Source of the DNA: Rotaria sordida
Lineage: Eukaryota; Rotifera; Eurotatoria; Philodinida; Philodinidae
Assembly: GCA_905250125.1 (NCBI GenBank)
Contig: CAJNOL010001206.1
Span: 1 to 64,000, forward strand
Length of the DNA stretch: 64,000 nt
Reading direction: 5' to 3'
Under the pieces are notes generated by a model, which was not told the origin of the DNA, did not search any database, and saw only the letters and a program-made list of their open reading frames with translations. Below, in pieces: positions 48,086-60,688 of this stretch. Made by a program: the position numbers and the translations under genes. Position 1 is the stretch's first letter. Each line of letters starts with the position of its first letter.

Positions 48086-48619
48086 TCGTTTTTTGATGCT
48101 CTATAAAACCATATAAAATTTGTCTTAAGCTCTCGGAAAGTCACTTCATAACAGAAGCAAGAATGGTAAAACAAAGCATGTAAAATAGACTAAAGAATGG
48201 TTGATTTCACCTATTATAATGGATTTTTTCGGTTTATAACTTATGTATGCATTTCAATTGAATTTTTCTCGTTTGTTTTTCTTGCTTAGGACAATTGCAA
48301 TTTGATTTTTTTCTTTTGATAATTGATATATAGCGAGAAAATACAAATTTCACTTTATCGCTTCATATATTTATCATGAATAATACATGAACTTCTGAGA
48401 ATAAAAAATCTACTTTAGTTTTATTACAAAATCTTTATTTTAACTAAAGTTTCGATCAATAAAATCATTATTTTATCAAATTAGTTCATACTAAATTCTT
48501 ATTTTCATAATTTTACTTACAAGAGAACCTCTTCAGCTGACCTCTTTCGAACTCAATGATTCTTTTTTGTCTATAGGTACTACTTAGTGTTCAAATAAAA
48601 ACTCGAAAAGGATTTGATT

Positions 48620-48975
48620 AAGCTTTCGAATTTTCTTCTAGAGGTTCTAGATTTTCGGAAAACTTGAATTTTCGAATTTCGATCTGAAACTTTGAGGATG
48701 TAGCGAACTCAACTAGACTAGCTTACATCAAAAACATTCACAAGCTTTGAACAAAGTCTTCGAAATATGAGACTTTCAAGATATATATACCCTTTTCCAT
48801 GAATACAACATGCATTTTTTGAAAGCTTCTTATTTCAAAAAGGTTCTACTGGAAAATTCTAAATTTTTCAATGTAAGGTAGTCTAGTTGAGTTCGCTAAA
48901 TGCTCAAAGTTTCAGATCAAAATTCGAAAATCTGAAGTCTCTATGAAATAGACATTAAAAATTCGATAGCTTACA
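48620..48975. repeat. Fold-back repeat
   Basis: Inverted blocks: tagcgaactcaactagacta (48701) against tagtctagttgagttcgct (48879), and gatctgaaactttgagg (48681) against ctcaaagtttcagatc (48904). The loop contains aagctttgaac and gaaagcttc. It resembles the inner part of the element in the CEP164-like intron (cgactcgaaactttg at 1320). Confidence 0.65.
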
Positions 48976-50941
48976 AAGGAAGGTCATCAATTGTTCAATC
49001 GCTTTTTAGTTGAAACTTAGCGGATTATAGATAATCGATCATGCTGATTCCGAACATCAACATAATTTTTATCGTTAGACCTTCAAGTACCAGTTTTCTC
49101 TAGCAAAAAATTTTTTCATCTGTCTAGTTTGTAGATCGCCTCGAATTGAGTATAAAAGGATGTGGGTATATGTGAAATCGAGACCTCGTCCTCATCCTTT
49201 TTTAACCTAAAGAAAACTTTGAATAAGATAAGATCTTTGTGAAGCTTTTTTTCATCATCGAACCTCACAATATAAGAATTCGGAGTGTTCTGATGATCTA
49301 CAGAGTGTGTTATAGATATCTAAACATAGTTTAGTGTAACAGCAACTTGTATCAGACACAGTGATATCTAGTAGTATGAAAAACCCATGGAAGTTCAAGT
49401 ACTAGAAGTTTTTTACTTCTTTAATCCCCTCTATAATAATTCAAATTTATACTCGACTTGCCGTACTCTACAAACTAGATAATCATAGAATGTTTCGAAA
49501 TAGAAAATTGAATTTTTGCGAACGCCTAGCAGCAAAAATAGGTGATCTATTCTCGTTCGTTAATTAAGAAGGTAAATATTCATTCGAATAATATCATCCT
49601 ATGTCAAATTATTTATTTATAAAATCTCCTTTAATACTATCTCAAATTCTTAATCTATTAAAATTGAATAACTTTCTTTTGTGTAACATTGTTTATAAGA
49701 ATTCTTTAATCTAAGTAAGATAATCAAAACAAGTAACACTCGTCTGCCGACTGGCTCAGCTCTTTATCGTAGAAACACCGGTTCTGAACTCTCAGCAAAT
49801 TATTTATGTACGCCATTTCAAAAAGTGAAATGAACACATTTTCGCTGTGTTTTTCTATCAAGTTCATCTAAACATTTGAATTCAGCTTTCTGAACAGTGG
49901 AAGGTCTGACTCATGAAACCTAATTAATAGGAACTGACCTCGGATTCAGATTGCCCATCCTCGATTACCTTTAGGCAAGTTTTATGGAAAATAACTCCTT
50001 TTGTTTTCATATTATTCTTGGACCAATCAGTGAAGTGCAGACACACAAGCAAGCAGACAATTTATGTTTGCTAGACTCTTCTCTACGAGAAAGAGAATAA
50101 ATAAAGAATCGTTATTTTTTTATATCAAAAATTGAAATTCGTAATTTTATTATGACATACTCTTCTTCGAAAGGGCAATTCATAATAATTGATCTAATAT
50201 AAGTGTATACTCTATAAGCATAATAACAATCTGAAAAAGGTCTTAATATAAAAAATGACATTATGATCAAAAATATGAATATATTAATTTTATAATTTTT
50301 TTTTTCTTTCTATTTTTGACTTGCTAGCTAAGATAAACAATACATCTTAATTTTTCGATTATTCTTCTATAGATTTATCGTTGAATTTCATATTTATTAA
50401 CAGAAAAATATTGTTGATTACTTAACAATATGTACTGAAAATTTTTTTTTTCCGATAACATCAATCTTAAAATCGATAAAGAATATATGTATGTAAATTT
50501 CAATTGTATATTTAGAATTATTTTTGTTTTTTTTTTTTTTACTTATAAATGTCAATCATCATTTCTATTTTCTGTCGGATATTGATATATGTTGTATCGT
50601 TTATCAGTAGAGCATTAACAAATTGTTAAATAGATGGCAAACGACCATCTGTTAGTATTTGTATAAGTACTTTGACTGTCTTATTTGTCTGTTTGTTGCT
50701 TCTTTCGATATAGTTTATTACATTAAGTCTTTTATTTTACATATATATATATATATAATTATTGTAAGCATCGATAAATCAAATTGTTGTCAAAAGAATA
50801 TAATGTACTGATCTTTAATACATATGTAAAATGTTATATAAAACCTAAAAAAAAGAATCTAAGTCAAGTTTATCATTAAGATAAATTCTTTTGTTAATAG
50901 TAGATAATAAAAAAAAAACTATATTAATATTATCAATCAAA

Positions 50942-52379
50942 ATGATTATTGTGTTTGTTTTATTAAATATTTTCGTTGTATTTGACAAAAGTCATGTTAT
51001 TCGATTATTTGAAATAGATCAATCAATGATGCAATTACATAACAATTGGTTATTTTATAGAAAAACTCGTTTGAATATATTATGATATTCAAGATCGGAG
51101 AGAGAAAAATAAAATTGAAAGCAAATTATATTGTTTATTTAGCGTGTAAAGCATATAGCAATCAATGCAATTGTTGATGAACAAGTTTTCATGTATGTGT
51201 GCGTGTGCATCAATAGCGTTTAACAGCAAAAAAACGCCTAACAAAACATTGTTAATAGAAAGAATCTTCTTTTCCAATCATCGATTGTCTTCTATAATTA
51301 ATTTCATTGTTATAGTTTTATCATAATTAATATCAACACCACACATAATTCTCAAGTCGATTAATCAATATAGAACTTTTTGTTTTGCTTTTTACTGTGC
51401 ATCCGTTTTCATTCTCTCTCTCTCTCTCTCATCGTGCTTTGTAATACGATTAAAGAATCAACTATCTATACAAAAATTTAGGTCGTCTTAACATGTTGCT
51501 TTCGTATAGTATTGTTTTTTTTTCTTCTTTTCCTTAACAGTAACAAGTGGCATGAAAAAGAAAAATACAGAAATGTTAAAGAAGATGAAAGCAGGTTGAT
51601 GAAGATGACTTACTTATTGATGATTAATATGTAAGTTAAGAAACATTGAAAAGCAATAATATTTGTCAAAGTTATCCTACTATGATTAGAAACATACAGC
51701 AAAAATCAACTTAGAAGATAAAAACAACATCAGTTAAGTCGTACAAGCATGACATAAGTCTAATGCATAACTTGCTACAATATTTGTCTAAAGTAGTTGC
51801 TATATACATTAAGTTCTATCTTTTCCTTTCTTTTCTTTAACATAAACCTATTTATTTGATTAATGGATATAAACATTTTTTTTGACCATCGTTAATCTTC
51901 TCTTCAACAAGTGTATCTTTGATGTATGAGATCTTAAGATTTTTCTATTCATACAGTTTCATTTATTAACAAGTAGAAGATCAATATTTGATTGTTAATT
52001 GCAAACATATATATCGGTCAATTGATTTTGTATCGAGAATATTATGATTAAAATTGAATTAACTTATGAAATTGAGATATTGTAACTATTTCTGAATAAT
52101 ACTATTAAGAAAGAAAAAAAAAACAAAGAAATATTATTGATCTATTTTACCTTTAAATAGAAAAGTAATTTCCTTAATAGTTTAATGCCACTTGACATAA
52201 AAAAAAAACACCGGTAATACTCAGTCATACTTTCGAGAGTGAGAAAAAAAAAAACAATGAATTTTCTTTTTATTATTGTCTACTTTTGATTTAGAAATAG
52301 AAAACTTCTACAGACATTTACTGTTCTAAATAGGCGACCTGTCATAAGGAAGAAACATTCAAATGACGAATTACTATAA
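50942..52379 (+). CDS. Candidate three-exon secreted peptide gene
   Basis: Proposed exons 50942-51048, 51541-51630 and 52295-52379 join in phase to 93 residues. Exon 1 starts with a signal-like MIIVFVLLNIFVVFDKSH. Exon 2 has excellent borders (acceptor cttcttttccttaacag, donor at|gtaagtt) and is open for 29 codons (NKWHEKEKYRNVKEDESRL). Exon 3 is open for 27 codons to a TAA and includes LNRRPVIRKKHSNDELL with two multibasic sites. If real, it is a small secreted precursor. The weak point is the exon 1 donor (tg|gttatt), which is poor, and no family was recognised. Long introns (492 and 664 bp) are unusual here. Exon 2 is the best-supported piece. Confidence 0.3.
51408..51430. repeat. CT microsatellite
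   Basis: A run of about ten TC/CT dinucleotides (ctctctctctctctctc) in the intron of the candidate peptide gene. Confidence 0.8.
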
Positions 52380-53819
52380 GATTGATTATATAGAAAGAGT
52401 ATTAATAGCGTATATTTAACAAACTTATACATTAGAAAAGTCATATCTATATTTACTATACACACCATATGGACAATTTTCTTCGTAATCTCGATGTTCC
52501 TGCGGTAATATTTTCTTTGTTTCTCTGTAATAGAAAAAAACAAAAATGAATGCCATTGTAATATGATGGTAAAAACAAAAAATACAGTAAGAAACATACA
52601 GAAAAATTCAAGTAAGATAAATATAAAGTATAGAGAAATTTTTCTTTTTAGTGAAAAGAAAATGAAAGATATTAGAAACATAAGTGTGTAGAAAAAGTAT
52701 TCATATCTTTATAAATTTAATTTATAAATGTAAATTGTTTGTTTGTTTTTTTAAAAATACGTTTGAATCGATGTGAGTTATAGTAAAAAAAAAAAAGAAA
52801 TACTTGAATATCTCTACTCTATTTTAATTAAATGAGTTAATCTTTCTTTTTTTGTTTTCTCAATGAAAGATTTCTTTTCATAAAAGAAACATAAATAAAT
52901 GCTGTATTATAATATTTTATAATCAACTTCAAGACAGCAAAATGACATTTTATAATTTCGCAGAAAATATAATCCACATGTGTATTTTTTGAAATAATTA
53001 AATTCTTAACAATTTTTGCTAATAAAGTAAGTTTATTATCGAGAATTGAATTTACTTAAAATGTAACGTTAGTCATCTTACGAATGAAATCTTTGAAAAA
53101 AAAAATTTACCTATTGAATTAAAATATAGTAGATATATTCTAATTTTTTTTTTTTTTGTACTGTGTGATCTACTTTAGTAGGTCACATTATCTCTAATGC
53201 GTTAGTGACAATATGAATATTTTTCAAGAATAATAGAGGAAAATTTTATTTAGCGCAGAACACAAAAAAAAAAAAACTTCGAGAAAGATTTTTATAAATG
53301 GATGTTTTTATTCTTGAACATAAATTCTTTTTACTTATTCACTATCAATTTGTCTTACTCGAAATCTTTTTTTTTTCCTTTGTTAGAACAACAAAGAATG
53401 GTGCTGATATTTTTTCTTTTCAGTACTATAATATGCTTAGTATAATTGAAAGTAACTTTTGTTCGGTTTATCTCCTGTTACTTTAATAAAGGACATGTTC
53501 TTTTTAAGAATTTGTTCTATAAGAAATGAGAAAGTATGAGTATTACATATGCTCTTTTTCCCTCATATTCATTCTTGTTTGAATTCAACCTTGATGTCAG
53601 ATGCAATAGAACCAAGAAATTGACTGATAATTACCATCTGTTATTTATTTCTCATGTCAATGTATTGTTTTTATTAATAAGTAAAACAAGAAAGTAAGAC
53701 AAGATATTATTTTATTATATTTATCTTTATTTTAGTATATTTAACGAAAAAATAATCATTTGAACTTTATATGAATAATAATAATAATTATTATGAAATT
53801 CGACTAAATATTTTTATGA
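52380..53819. other. Intergenic, 5' of the H1-like receptor
   Basis: AT-rich, with no accepted gene. A 6-codon upstream frame starts at ATG 53816, just before the receptor start (53820), and overlaps it in another frame (atgaatgagtatgaatgttag), so it could lower receptor translation. Confidence 0.4.
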
Positions 53820-56800
53820 ATGAGTATGAATGTTAGTTTACAAATTCCATTAAACATTTCAAATTCTTCGACGTTATTTGTCGATATATTATTTCAAAAA
53901 ATTCTCTTAGGATTTTTATTATTTAGTTTATCAATATTTACTATATTTGGTAATCTTCTTGTACTTTATGCAATAGGAACAGAAAAACGTTTAAGAGCAG
54001 TATCAAATTTATTTATTCTTAGTTTAGCATTTGCTGATTTAATTGTTGGAATTTTTGTTATGCCTTTAAGTGCAGCAAATATTATGATTGGTCAATGGCC
54101 ATTTTCATTTGTTCTATGTCAAATATGGTTATCAACTGATTATGTTGCTAGGTATGCATTGAATATTTTGAAAGGATAAGTATTTAGATATTTTATCGAA
54201 AAGGTTTTTTTTTTACAAAAACAAAAATATTATAAAATTAAAACAAACAAGATTATACTCTAGAAATCATTTGAAAAATAATAAAATTGAATATTTTTCA
54301 TAGAGAAAAATTCTAAATTCATAAATACCTAAATATATCTATAATTATAAGTTAATAGATGTTTGATCTCATATAATAATGTTAACCCTTTACCTCCCAT
54401 AGTGGTTCCAGAAGAACAACTGACAAAATAACTTTATCAATAGAGTACTAGCTCCAATAGTATACCAATGGTGCTATCCGATCCACCGAAAATCCTGTCT
54501 CTAGAGTAGGGCGGTTTGATTGATCCTATAATTCTGTGGTAGAGGAAGTGACTTGAACTACATTGTAGTACTTGACTTTTTTTTTCTTTGACCATATCGT
54601 ATAGTGGATCGAAGCAGTATCTATGTTGCACTGTTAAAGTGACGAGAAAAAGGCAAGGAATGAAGCGAAAAATTTAAAACCAAAGTATACACATATTTTT
54701 TTACATGTGTTGTCAAGTTGTTCGAGCCGTTTCATAACCTCTGAAGAAATGTAATTCATTATACATACGATTTCGACTTGTCATGAGTTGAGCTTTATAA
54801 TACATGTATTAACTCCCTTCTTAATTACCCTCCATCTACGAGATAGTGGCTACATGATCAATTGTATCCCGTTGTATGTGTAATTCGTGAAGTTCTTATG
54901 AAACTTTGGAAACATATTTAATTCGCCAGAGGACTTCTTCATCAATTAATATCACACAGTAATTCCAAAAAATCTCTCTTAGCTGCGAGTAGAAAAAATT
55001 TTGTTTCAAAATTTTCGATTTTTTTCATTTTTTTAAAATTATCGATTTTGTAGACCCGATATTTCAGTAACGAAGCAATGAAGAGAAATGATCTTTTTAC
55101 CAATCGATAGTTCATGAAGTTTGATACAAAAAAGGTTCTTATCGTTTTTGAATCCAATCCTTCCTTTAGTTTCTGCAATCATTCTACAAAATGGTCACTC
55201 CAGTGACCAACGGGTGGTAAAGGGTTAATGATAAAGGTTTAGAAATTTTTCGAATCGATTTTATAAATCAAAAAAAATGATTAAAATATTTTTGATTTAA
55301 TTTAATTTTTCTTAGTACTGCTAGTATATTTAATCTTGTCCTTCTAAGTCTTGATCGTTATTGGGCTGTTGTTCATCCATTACTTTATCTTCAAAATCGT
55401 ACATTTAAACGAACAATTAGTTTTATTATAATTGTTTGGTTAATATCATTATTATGGGCACCAGCAATTATATTTTGGTCACATATTATGCCTAAATATA
55501 GTGATATTATAAAATCAACTGAATGTGATACATCATTTCGTTCAAATAAATTATTTAAAACATTAACAGCTTTAATTAATTTTTATATACCATTATTAAC
55601 AATAATAATAATATCATGTCGTATAATGATTACAATACATTCACGTTCAACAATGGAATTTGGTAGACGTATATCATTAACAAGACGAAAACAAATGCAA
55701 CAAGATCGAACATATTTTAATTCATCAATACGTCATGATTCTCAAAATAATGAAAGAAAAAATTCAACATGTTTAATATCAAATAATATTAATGAAAAAC
55801 CAATATCAGTATCAATTATTGTTAATCCATTTGATCCAATAATAACAAATCCAAATATTTCATCATATGAATTTGATATAAATAGTGAATTATTAAGTCA
55901 AACAAATGAACAAAATAATAATAATAATATTTGGGAATTAGAATCAAATGAATCTTCTTCAATTGATAAAACACATTTTCAATTATCTCATTTAAAACCT
56001 ATTAAAATATTATTTTCATCATTATCTTCAATAACAAACTATAATAATAATAATAATAAACGTAAAAGTGAAGATTTATCACGAAATTTTTCTCATAAAA
56101 AATTTATGAAAATTTCTTCAAGTGTTTCAAATAATATGAAATATGCTGAAAGACAATCAAATATAACATCATTTGATTTAAATCATTTACCACGAACATT
56201 ATCAACAACATCTAATGAATGTCAGCAAACAATGTGTATTAATCCAATTGAACAAGATTTTTCAATACCAATAGAAGATATTAATGTGTAAATATTATAT
56301 CAAACGCTTTAAGGAAATCTCTATAAGTGGATCAGAGAATGCACAACTTCCCTCTATCGAGATTTTTCAATGATGTATTTTTTTGCGTCAAAAATCTCGT
56401 CACAGAGGCCCAAAGGTTCGTCGGAGAGAGGTTGAGTTCCTCCTAGCCGAAAATCCGGACTTCGCCACTGCAATATAGGATGTTATATAATTCACGTGAA
56501 AGATGAAATCAGTAACCAAGCAAACCGATAGGGGATCAGTATGGATTTTGAGACAGTCTTTTGTCGATTAATTGGCATACCGATCTAATCTTCAAATTTC
56601 CAGAAAATGGCTTCAGGGCATCTTTCCCAGATTTCTCAAGAATGGTTCGATCGAAAATTCTGAAACATTTAGAGTAGATAGATTTCGACTAATTGAGCCA
56701 AATTTGTCATAAACTCAGAATTCTTGAATTCTTCTTCCTATGAGATATAAGTGATGCAAGGACCAAAAATGACCTGAAAGTTCCCCTGTAAACAGCCATT

Positions 56801-58583
56801 ATTCATTTTTTTGGTAACAACTAGAACCAAAATGAGGCGTAGATTTTTTTCTTTCTCTTTGAAAAATATTATTTCTTTCGCTTAGAAAAACCAAAATACT
56901 GAAAGCTCTATCAAAAAAAACAACTAAGTTTTTTTGTGTCTAAAGCAAACTTTGTAAGATTTGTCAACAATCACCAGAGCATTATTTAAAGGAAAAAATA
57001 TACATATGTACATCCCAATTTGATCCTAGTTGTTATGCAACAAGTTTCAGCTCACTTGATCGAAGCCTGTGGGAGAAACGTATTCAAAAATCGATTTTGA
57101 GAAAAACACGAAACAATGTACAGTCCTTCACTAATTTGTTTAAAGACAATTTTTCGATTCCAAAATGTAATCAATAGATATATACTACTTCTGACTATAC
57201 AAAAACCACAAAAACAAAAAGAAAAATTCTAAATCACATCTAACCAAACTAGAATTCTCTTTGAATATTTAGTCTTTTGATATATACTCCGTTGTTTATC
57301 AACTTCCCATCATAGATATCCATCGCGATTGAGAATCTGCTGGTACCACAACGCGACGCACTATTTAAAAAAAAATACTTGCCGCTGCTCTGATAATTTT
57401 CAAAGCAATGTTTCGATTTTCAAGGCAGGAGTCAATTTGAACTAGAACTGTTGATCGATTAGATTTGCTAAGTCTTACAGTATCATATATATGAACAGCG
57501 AGATTCTGTACAAATTCATACTATTTTTGAAATTTCTTCCTAAGAAAAGCCGTCGTCATGAACATCTCTGCTTCCCATCAATAATATTAAAAAAAACTAA
57601 TCATATTCGCCGAATCACAAAAATCATTCCGCCTATTTCGAAAACAAAAAAAGCTAACCAATGCCATTTGAATCGGAAAAAGCCTGTCGGTAGTATAAAA
57701 CTTAGGAACTCCGGAATTTCTCGGAGATAACTCGATGAAAAATTATAAAACTTTCAAAGCAGATAGATCTCAATAAGTAAAGCAAAAATCATTCTAGACT
57801 CAAAATTCTCAGATGCTTCCTTCAGAGAGATATGGGGGTAACTAAAGTCAAAAATGCCCTTCCCCCTCCCGCAAACTTTCTCAAATCGTGTTTGTTTTTC
57901 GAGAAGCAATGTCAAAAACCATATCGTAGGAATAAAATTTTGCAGAAAAAAATAAAAGAACATGCATTGCAACTTGACCAAAGTACTCATTAGAAAAATA
58001 TTTGAACCCAACCGTTCAGGAGAAAACTTCGTTTACTCAAAAAAATGAGTTAGAGAAAATAATTTCAATGCTTTGTTTGTTTTTTTTTTTTGGTCGTTTT
58101 AGTCAAACAAGAACATCATCATATTCTACAAGTAATATAGACAATAGAACTATAAATTCAAATAATCATCATATAGATATGTCTGTAACACGAATAAATA
58201 ATGGAAATAAAATAAGTATTTTAACATTTTTTGATTATATTATTAATCCAAATCTTTCAAGATCATTACAAAAAGAACTTAAAGCTGCAAGACAATTAGG
58301 ATTACTTGTTGGTGTATTTACTATAACATGGTTACCATATTTTATATTATTTTTAGTTATTGCATGGTGTCATAATTGTGTATCCGATACTATTTTTACA
58401 GTATCTATATGGCTTGGATATTTAAATTCAACATTTAATCCACTTATTTATCCATTATGTAATACACATTTTCGTCATGCTTTTAAAAGAATTCTTTTTT
58501 GTAAATCTACAAAAATGAAAATAACTAATCAAAGTGCATTATCAGAACTTTATGCATTACATTCTATACGTCGTCATCGATAA
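53820..58583 (+). CDS. Histamine H1-like biogenic amine receptor
   Basis: Three exons (53820-54151, 55316-56287, 58103-58583) join in phase to 594 residues. TM1-TM3: GNLLVLYAIGTEKRLR, LSLAFADLIVGIFVMPL, then LSTDYVASTASIFNL with the amine-binding Asp and a DRY motif (LSLDRYWAVVHPL). TM5 LTALINFYIP matches the H1 TAIINFYLP block, including the Asn that contacts the imidazole. TM6 and TM7 read TWLPYFILFLVIAWCHNC and IWLGYLNSTFNPLIYPLCN, strikingly like vertebrate H1. It should be a Gq-type plasma-membrane receptor for histamine or a related amine (inference). The third intracellular loop is very long (~250 residues), Asn/Ser-rich with runs of Asn. Both introns, 1.2 and 1.8 kb, are inflated by mobile elements. 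Confidence 0.92.
54382..55228. mobile_element. piggyBac-like non-autonomous element in receptor intron 1
   Basis: TTAA at 54382-54385 and 55225-55228 flank inverted ends CCCTTTACCTCCC and GGGTGGTAAAGGG. TTAA duplication plus CCC-starting ends is the piggyBac signature. There is no transposase frame in the 847 bp. It occupies most of intron 1, leaving donor and acceptor intact. Confidence 0.82.
56560..57130. repeat. Repeat related to the TTAA fold-back, in receptor intron 2
   Basis: Blocks such as ctgaaacatttagagtagat, cataaactcagaattcttga and atgagatataag follow the same order as ttgaaactttcacagctgat, catagactcaaaattctcaa and aggagatattgg in the element at 23638-24371. Diverged, so probably a related subfamily. 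A further copy piece lies at 57720-57850. Confidence 0.55.
57361..57555 (-). repeat. Dispersed repeat, copy 2 (in receptor intron 2)
   Basis: Reverse-complement match to 9215-9385 (tgctaagtcttacagtatc; gcgagattctgtacaaattc). It shows that the same element type settled in introns of two unrelated genes. Confidence 0.7.
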
Positions 58584-58849
58584 AATCTATTTATGAGAGT
58601 TTTATATGTCTATTTTCTTTATTCTTTTGAGATTAATATCATGATAATTGATGACCTCTTTTTTTTTTTTTTTTTACAATGACAAATGTCTTTGTGATAA
58701 AGAATTATCTTCGGTTCTTTTTTTTTTTCGTATTTTTATTGTACGTGATTGAATTTTCCTAATTGTTTGATCTATTTATTAAATTTAATTAAAATTGAAA
58801 TCATGTTAAAACACTTGTTAGTACAGAACTCATAAACTGAGAACTTTTC

Positions 58850-59420
58850 AGCTGATATTTTGTCCATAATTAGAATCCGATGAGACTAGAAAAAGCCTAA
58901 AAGAATATGGGTCTATAGGTAAGGAGCAGCAGGTTCATGTTTTTGTGGATCCGGACTCGGTCGAGTCCAAACCAGATGTTTATTCCATCAATACCTGGCA
59001 CCCTTCGTATACATGAATAAGTAAAGGATCAAGATTTTAGCTATTTATTCGCTACTGTCAGTAGAAAAAGTCAAAGCACAGCTTTATCTTGTTGCTGGAT
59101 TTCTCATCTGGGGAGCAATGGGTCCACAAAAACGTGTAACCAGGTTCGACAAAAAAATAAAATTATGGACCTGGGCTCGAAGCTCCCTACCCATAGGCCT
59201 TTCTTCTTGAGTTACGATTATTCCACTGGGTTTATTACATTTACCGAAAAAAATTAAATTTCAGATCGAAATTCTGTAATTTGATTTTTTTTAGTAAATG
59301 TGATAAACTCAGTGGAATAGCCGTAACTCGAGAAGAAAGGTCTATGGATTCTTATTCTTTTAGGCGCTTTCTAATCTCATTGGACTCTAGTTATGGGCAA
59401 AATATCAGATCAAAAACTCT
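58850..59420. repeat. Fold-back repeat with inner palindrome
   Basis: Outer blocks cagctgatattttgtcc (58850) and gggcaaaatatcagatc (59395) pair, as do agaatccgatgagactag and ctaatctcattggactct. A tighter palindrome at 59198-59350 (aggcctttcttcttgagtta against taactcgagaagaaaggtc) forms the core. Confidence 0.65.
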
Positions 59421-60006
59421 GAATCACTCGGAGCAGCTCCCTCGTGAAAGGAATTTTTTTTTGCATAGAAAACCATGGACTGGGTCGAATTGATTCGATA
59501 TTGTGATGGACACTCAAGTTTTGTGAAAAATTTACAAGCAGAATGTTTCATAAACTTTAGTTTTTGAAACCTCGTGAGTTTGTCTATAGGCTTCTGACTT
59601 GAAGAACATATCCTGCATGTTCTAGCAAGTTCACTTGCTTATCCCCTCCATATGGTCTCATAAATCACTGTATGAAGGACAAAACCCGAAAGTTCAACTT
59701 CATTTGGAGTTTTTCTCAAAACAACTTTTTTTTTTGTTCATGTGCATCCCAGATTTCTCAGCTATTTTACAAGCTAGAAAGCTCAGGTTGGTTTTAAATT
59801 AAAGAGAAAAGTGTACCCGACAACTTAGTAGCACAGAATTTTTCATTATTGATAAAAAAAAATCCTTTTTTATAGACGTAAAAATTAACAAAGAAGAGTT
59901 TAAAAACAGTAGTGATCTGTTAGGTCGTAGCGGCAAGTGTTGGCTACATCTTGATGACAACTCGAAATCTCCGTCATTATAAGCAACTATAAGTTTCACG
60001 GTCATT

Positions 60007-60229
60007 TTTGACTACAAAACGGGATATACGTTGACTAAGACTTGCTCTATCAAATCATATATGTATTATCAACTTCTATTCCGTATCAACGACTTATCGA
60101 TAGATGCCGCTACCTTCGACACATGAAGGTGACGCCATGTATCGATAAGTCGCCGGTACGCAATAGAAGTTGATAATGCATACATGATTTGATAGAGCAA
60201 TTCTTTATATATCTCGTTCTGTAGTCAAA
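60007..60229. repeat. Near-perfect hairpin, ~220 bp
   Basis: Arms tgctctatcaaatcatatat (60043) and atgatttgatagagcaattc (60184), then attatcaacttctattccgt against aatagaagttgataatgcat, then acttatcgatag against tatcgataagt. The loop is about 60105-60130. Weaker pairing continues outward (ctccgtcattataagcaact; gtcgcctttggagg). Confidence 0.75.
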
Positions 60230-60688
60230 ACCTTTATAGTCGCCTTTGGAGGAGAATCTGAGACGCACGGAGACTTATTTTTTAGTCCTTAATATGAGAA
60301 TATTTCCTGAGATTTTCAGCTAGATCTGCTGCTCTACGACAAAATGGAGCTTAAAATTCTTCTGTAAAATATGCAAACACTAGAAAAAAAACTCCTATGT
60401 TTTTTTTTTGTTCTGGAAATAACTGTATCACAGTTTTTGAAATAAATTGAATAAGACAATGAACAAACAACATTAATAAAAAATATTGGAATGAGATATG
60501 CCTGCCAGCAATGTTTATACTCTCTACTTGATTAGATTATACGATGCTAAAACATATGCGCATGAGATAAAGGAAAAAAAAACTTAAACAAAATCAAATT
60601 GATTTTTGCTACTATTGCAAATAAATTTTTCTCGTTTTTTTTTTTTGTTTTTTTTTTTTTATTTATACATAAATAAAACAAATAATTA

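Larger units (their letters stand above)
45897..50941. other. Intergenic, repeat-rich, no gene seen
   Basis: Five kilobases carrying three fold-back or transposon-like units listed separately. Sequence at 49740-50080 is less AT-rich (tctgccgactggctcagctc) but shows neither an open frame nor tRNA-type boxes. Confidence 0.4.
58584..60688. other. Intergenic between convergent genes, with fold-backs
   Basis: The receptor (+) and MATH-BTB gene (-) converge here, so both 3' UTRs lie at the edges. The middle is filled by inverted repeats at 58850-59420 and 59880-60260. Confidence 0.5.

Noticed and set aside
49740-50080. Less AT-rich patch considered as tRNA or structured RNA
   Set aside because: No A-box/B-box pair and no cloverleaf could be drawn.
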